Below, one piece after another: positions 5,958 through 8,881 of a DNA stretch of 8,881 nucleotides. Made by a program: the position numbers and the translations under genes. The stretch is from Verrucomicrobiales bacterium. Its GTDB lineage: Bacteria > Verrucomicrobiota > Verrucomicrobiia > Limisphaerales > UBA9464. The stretch is taken from the NCBI GenBank assembly GCA_003445095.1, contig DLVS01000051.1, positions 1-8,881 on the forward strand. The letters are read 5' to 3'. The notes beneath the pieces were generated by a model. It searched no databases. It worked only from the letters and a program-made list of their open reading frames with translations, and was not told where the DNA came from. Each line of letters begins with the position of its first letter. Positions within the stretch are counted from its first letter, which is position 1.

Positions 5958-7435
5958 ACGACGACGCTATTCAACTGACGCGCCGCGACTTCCTCGTGAG
6001 TACTTCCCGGGGGATTGGCGGAGTGGCCCTGGCGTCGCTGCTCGGAGCGGACCGGCTGCTGGCGGCATCCGGGACGGGCTCTCCTTCTCAAGCATTGTCG
6101 GCGGTCGGACCGCACTTCGCACCTCGGGCCAAGAATTGCATTTTTCTGTACATGGAGGGCGGCGTCAGTCAGCTCGACCTCTTCGATCCGAAACCCAAGC
6201 TCAAAGAGTTGAACGGTCAAAAGTTGCCTGAATCGCTGACGAAGAATGTGCGGTTCGCGTTCCTGCAGAAAGACAGTGCGGTGTTGATGGGTTCACCGCA
6301 TCCGTTTCGTCGGTACGGACAAAGCGGGCTCGAGATGAGCCAACTGCTGCCGCGGATCGGATCCTGCGCCGATGATCTGGCGCTGGTGCGCTCGATGCAC
6401 ACAGAGGCATTCAACCATCATCCTGGCGAGCTGTTGATGTATTGCGGTTCAATGATGCTCGGGCGGCCGAGTGTTGGGTCGTGGGTCAATTACGCGTTAG
6501 GGAGTCCTTCGCAGAACCTGCCGGGCTACGTGGTGTTGACGGCGGGGCGGGCACCGAGTGGTGGAAACACCATGTTTCAAAGTGGTTTCCTGCCCTCGAA
6601 CTTTTCTGGCGTGATGTTCCGTTCTCGAGGCGAGCCGGTGCAGGATTTGAATAGTCCGGCCGGTTTGAGCGCGGAGGCTCGACATTACGGATTGGATGCG
6701 CTGCGGGATCTGAATGCGCTCCGACAAAAGGTGGTAGGGGACCCGGAAATCGCGGCTCGAATTGCTAATTATGAGTTGGCGGCGAGGATGCAAGTGGCCG
6801 CGCCAGAGCTGACCAGCTTCGCGGGTGAATCGGCGACCACGCTTTCGGAGTACGGGGTTGATCGGGAGGCCGGCGGCCTGACGACCCAGCGCGGCGGCAG
6901 CGGCGATGCATTTCAGACGTTCTCGCGGAATTGCCTGCTCGCTCGACGGATGGTGGAGCGGGGCGTTCGGTTCGTGGCGATTCATCATGCGTCATGGGAC
7001 CACCACAACGATCTCGACAACGACCTCGTTTACAATTGTCGGGTCGTCGATCAACCGGTGGCGGCGTTGTTACAAGATCTCAAGCAACGGGGATTGCTCG
7101 ACGAAACGTTGGTCGTTTGGGCCAGCGAATTCGGGCGGACTCCTTTGGGAGAGAATCGTCCGAGCTTCGATGGGCGAGTCTCGGGGCGCGATCATCATCC
7201 ATTTGCGTTCAGTGTGTGGCTCGCGGGCGGCGGCGTGCGCGGCGGTCAAGTGATTGGCGAAACCGACGAAGTGGGTTGGAATGTCACGCGGGAGCCGGTC
7301 CACGTGAATGATCTCCACGCCACGATCCTGCATCTGTTCGGCCTTGATCACGAGCGGCTGACCTACCGCTTTCAGGGGCGCGATTTTCGGCTGACGGATG
7401 TGCGAGGCGACGTGGTGCAGCGGTTGGTGGTGTGA
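5954..7435 (+). CDS. DUF1501 protein, Tat-exported, alkaline-phosphatase-like fold
   Basis: The protein is 493 residues. The ATG at 5954 overlaps the upstream TGA as ATGA, the best reason for choosing this start over the longer open frame from 5798. It begins with a twin-arginine signal, LTRRDFL (8-14), followed by a hydrophobic segment GIGGVALASLLGADRLLAA (20-38). Family markers follow: IFLYMEGGVSQLDLFDPKP (63-81), SMHTEAFNHHPGE (147-159), HHASWDHHNDL (344-354), VWASEFGRTPLGE (388-400), GRDHHP (411-416) and VHVNDLHATILHLFGLDH (449-466). The Asp/His-rich blocks match the metal-site architecture of the alkaline phosphatase/sulfatase-like superfamily. Whether these proteins hydrolyse anything is not established. 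Tat export implies folding, perhaps with metal, before transport. DUF1501 genes typically sit beside DUF1549/DUF1553 genes, as here, so the two products probably act together outside the cytoplasm. Confidence 0.95.
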   Translation: MNDDAIQLTRRDFLVSTSRGIGGVALASLLGADRLLAASGTGSPSQALSAVGPHFAPRAKNCIFLYMEGGVSQLDLFDPKPKLKELNGQKLPESLTKNVRFAFLQKDSAVLMGSPHPFRRYGQSGLEMSQLLPRIGSCADDLALVRSMHTEAFNHHPGELLMYCGSMMLGRPSVGSWVNYALGSPSQNLPGYVVLTAGRAPSGGNTMFQSGFLPSNFSGVMFRSRGEPVQDLNSPAGLSAEARHYGLDALRDLNALRQKVVGDPEIAARIANYELAARMQVAAPELTSFAGESATTLSEYGVDREAGGLTTQRGGSGDAFQTFSRNCLLARRMVERGVRFVAIHHASWDHHNDLDNDLVYNCRVVDQPVAALLQDLKQRGLLDETLVVWASEFGRTPLGENRPSFDGRVSGRDHHPFAFSVWLAGGGVRGGQVIGETDEVGWNVTREPVHVNDLHATILHLFGLDHERLTYRFQGRDFRLTDVRGDVVQRLVV

Positions 7436-7460
7436 GTCGGAGGTGACCGCGACAATTGCC

Positions 7461-7484
7461 GTAGCCGCCAACGTAAGTTGGTGG
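7461..7484 (+). repeat. REP-like hairpin element, copy A
   Basis: A GTAG head (7461-7464) is followed by arm CCGCCAAC (7465-7472), loop GTAA (7473-7476) and arm GTTGGTGG (7477-7484). The arms give an 8-bp stem with one G-U pair at the third position from the base. GUAA is a GNRA-type tetraloop. A GTAG or GGAG tetranucleotide at the foot of a hairpin is a hallmark of REP sequences acted on by RAYT transposases. Confidence 0.75.
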
Positions 7485-7504
7485 CGGTCGTCAGACTGCC
7501 CTAC
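7483..7504 (-). repeat. Third GTAG-headed hairpin, overlapping copy A by 2 nt
   Basis: The plus strand has arm GGCGGTC (7483-7489), loop GTCA (7490-7493) and arm GACTGCC (7494-7500), then CTAC (7501-7504), i.e. GTAG on the minus strand. The plus-strand RNA pairs in 7 bp with one G-U, while the minus-strand copy has an A-C mismatch there. It shares bases with copy A, so the two hairpins cannot both form fully. Confidence 0.5.
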
Positions 7505-7591
7505 TTCCACGGACTCACGTCCGCGGCTACAGTCGCGGGCCTGAGGAATTTCGAGGCTCGCGCGCGTGGGAATCCTCGCGTGAAGTAGGGC
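7498..7591. repeat. 9-bp inverted repeat around copy B
   Basis: GCCCTACTT at 7498-7506 is the exact reverse complement of AAGTAGGGC at 7583-7591, with a 76-nt spacer holding copy B. The match extends to GTG(G)AAGTAGGGC with one indel. The right arm contains another GTAG (7585-7588) followed by a short hairpin, GGCG-TGACGG-CGCC (7589-7602). Confidence 0.6.
7507..7530 (-). repeat. REP-like hairpin element, copy B (inverted)
   Basis: On the minus strand this reads GTAG (7530-7527), arm CCGCGGAC, loop GTGA (7518-7515), arm GTCCGTGG. It matches copy A at 19 of 24 positions. Four of the five differences form two compensated base pairs (C-G to G-C and A-T to G-C). The fifth is A to G in the loop, which keeps the GNRA form. 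It is inverted relative to copy A, as in a BIME. Confidence 0.75.
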
Positions 7592-7621
7592 GTGACGGCG
7601 CCTGGCTTTGGGTGCAGAGGG

Positions 7622-8881
7622 ATGCCGTTGAATTCAATGGAAGGACAAAAGACCCATCGGGGATATGATTCGACGAAAGCCCGGCCGCTCCGTGGGCGCG
7701 TTGCGTGGATATTCTGTTGCGTTTTGGTTTACGTCTGTTGGCTGACGCCGTTATCTGGAGCGGAACCCGCCGAACAACTCGCTTTTGACTCTTCCGTTAG
7801 GGATTTCGATTTGGGTCAATGGGCCCGAGCGGCGCAAAGCCTAGCGGAATTTGAGGCGAAGTTCCCGCAATCGCCGCTGCTCCGGGACGCCGTGCGGCTT
7901 CGCCAGTTCGCCCAGGCTGAGTTGGCCTTTTGGCTGAGCGACTGGACCAACTCCGCGACGGCTTTTGCGGACTTCATCAAGGCAAATCCCGAGGCGCCGC
8001 GTTCGGGCATCGCCGCCGTGCGCGAGGCACAGGCGCGATTGAACCTGGGCGACCGAGCGGGCGCTTTGCGAGTTTTGGAGGAGCCTGACGGTCCGTTCGC
8101 CAAACGACTGGCGGCGGGAATTGAGCCCGGGGTGCTCTTTTCCGGATTGATCGTGAAGGCAGAGGCCTTGCGGGCGGAGTCCAAGTGGACGGAAGCGACG
8201 GCGGTCCTGAATCAAGCGGCGCCATTCGCCAAAACCCCGGCCGAGATCGCGGCGCGTTGGCAATTGCTGGCGGTGGTCGAGGAAGGCGCTGGTCACTGGG
8301 AAGCGGCGGCGCAGGCAGCGGAGGCGTGGGGACAGACCCTCGGCGAGGAAGGTTCGGTGGAACGGCGGGCGGAGGCGGCGGCATTGGCCGGCCGAATGTG
8401 GACCCGGGCTGGGAAGCCGGACGAGGCGCGTGCGGCATTTACTCGCAACCTCGCGGATCGCGTCCCGGTCGCGCGTCAACTGGAGGCCGCGCTCGCCTTG
8501 GCCGATGCTTCCCTTGCCCGCGATGATTTGGCCAGCGCGCGAGGCACTCTGCAGGCGTACCTGACGGGCCACCCCGCTGATCCAGGCAACGCGGCGGTGC
8601 GCTTACGGCTCGGGCAAACCTTGTTCCGGCAATTCGTCGCCCTGGGTGGTTTGACCAATTCTGCGCCGGACGCTCTGGCTTTGCTCGCTCTCGCCAGCGC
8701 CCAATTTGCCGACGGCCTCACCAATGCGCCTCCGCCGGAAATTGCCGGGCCACTAAACCTGGGTCGGGGATGGTCCACGTGGTATGAGGCACTCGCCGCG
8801 AACAACACTGATCGCTTTCGGGATTCGGGCACCAATTTCGCCATGGCTGCCACCTTATTACCCCGAAGTGCTGAGCAGGCC
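7622..8881 (+). CDS. Secreted helical-repeat (TPR-like) protein, partial at right edge
   Basis: The plus strand is open without a stop from the ATG at 7622 to the window end (420 codons). After a basic N-region there is a hydrophobic segment, VAWIFCCVLVYVCWLTPLSG (27-46). A plausible signal cleavage follows SGA (45-47), before EPAEQLAFD. The rest is Ala/Leu/Glu-rich paired helices typical of TPR-like solenoids: DFDLGQWARAAQSLAEFEAKF (61-81), LSDWTNSATAFADFIKANP (105-123), LNLGDRAGALRVLEEP (140-155), RAESKWTEATAVLNQAAPF (184-202) and AGKPDEARAAFTRNLADR (263-280). Such exported proteins often act as periplasmic scaffolds, but no partner is evident. The start could also be the ATG at 7637. The AGAGGG just before 7622 is closer than a normal Shine-Dalgarno sequence. 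The gene follows DUF1501 in the same direction after the repeat cluster, so co-transcription is possible but not shown. Confidence 0.8.
   Translation, partial: MPLNSMEGQKTHRGYDSTKARPLRGRVAWIFCCVLVYVCWLTPLSGAEPAEQLAFDSSVRDFDLGQWARAAQSLAEFEAKFPQSPLLRDAVRLRQFAQAELAFWLSDWTNSATAFADFIKANPEAPRSGIAAVREAQARLNLGDRAGALRVLEEPDGPFAKRLAAGIEPGVLFSGLIVKAEALRAESKWTEATAVLNQAAPFAKTPAEIAARWQLLAVVEEGAGHWEAAAQAAEAWGQTLGEEGSVERRAEAAALAGRMWTRAGKPDEARAAFTRNLADRVPVARQLEAALALADASLARDDLASARGTLQAYLTGHPADPGNAAVRLRLGQTLFRQFVALGGLTNSAPDALALLALASAQFADGLTNAPPPEIAGPLNLGRGWSTWYEALAANNTDRFRDSGTNFAMAATLLPRSAEQA

Larger units (their letters stand above)
7436..7621. other. 186-nt gap with a REP/BIME-like cluster
   Basis: No ORF is supported here. 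Most of the space is the GTAG-headed repeat cluster described in separate entries. No clear rho-independent terminator (hairpin plus U-tract) is seen after the DUF1501 stop. The cluster hairpins could end or stabilise the transcript. No clear promoter for the downstream gene is visible, although there is room for one in 7531-7621. Confidence 0.6.

Noticed and set aside
7461..7602. CRISPR array
   Set aside because: The repeats are inverted, imperfect and self-complementary, with irregular spacing and no cas genes nearby. The REP/BIME pattern fits better.
7841..8572. Several minus-strand ORFs opposite the TPR-like gene
   Set aside because: The plus strand there is a continuous helical-repeat frame with a signal segment. 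The antisense frames are Arg/Pro/Ala-rich and featureless.

Overview
The window looks chromosomal and GC-rich, from a Verrucomicrobiota or Planctomycetota-type bacterium, most likely Verrucomicrobiota. The evidence is a DUF1549/DUF1553 (PSCyt2/PSD1) protein coupled to a Tat-exported DUF1501 protein, and an orphan pseudopilin-like protein with an [22 protein letters not shown] leader and an FADGS-type C-terminus. Both families are greatly expanded in that superphylum. No plasmid, phage or transposase gene is visible.

Layout. The left half (1-3990) is read leftwards. From right to left it holds a pseudopilin-like protein (3990-3232), a 248-nt gap that may be an interspersed element (3231-2984), an RmlD-like SDR reductase (2983-2120), a seven-unit heptad tandem repeat (2101-2053), the tRNA-modifying enzyme GluQ (2048-1131), a doubtful small ORF and gap (1130-787), a small antibiotic-biosynthesis-monooxygenase-like dimeric alpha/beta-barrel protein (786-499), and the N-terminus of a thiamine-pyrophosphate 2-keto-acid decarboxylase cut by the window edge (356-1). 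The right half (4092-8881) is read rightwards: the PSCyt2/PSD1 protein (4092-5957), the DUF1501 protein (5954-7435) overlapping it by ATGA, a REP/BIME-like repeat cluster (7461-7602), and a secreted helical-repeat (TPR-like) protein still open at the right edge (7622-8881). The two halves diverge from a 101-nt region (3991-4091) that has a possible leftward promoter.

How the genes work together. Only the PSCyt2/PSD1 and DUF1501 genes are convincingly a functional unit. Their start and stop codons overlap, both products carry export signals, and the pairing is characteristic of these phyla, though its biochemical role is unsettled. The leftward genes are separated by gaps of 71 to 344 nt and look like an assortment rather than a pathway.

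No wholly new defence or mobile system is evident. The most interesting non-coding structure is the repeat cluster downstream of DUF1501. Two inverted 24-nt GTAG-headed hairpins there carry GNRA-type loops, and their differences fall as paired (compensatory) substitutions. This pattern suggests REP sequences mobilised by a RAYT transposase encoded elsewhere. The second is the perfectly phased 7-nt repeat abutting the gluQ start codon.
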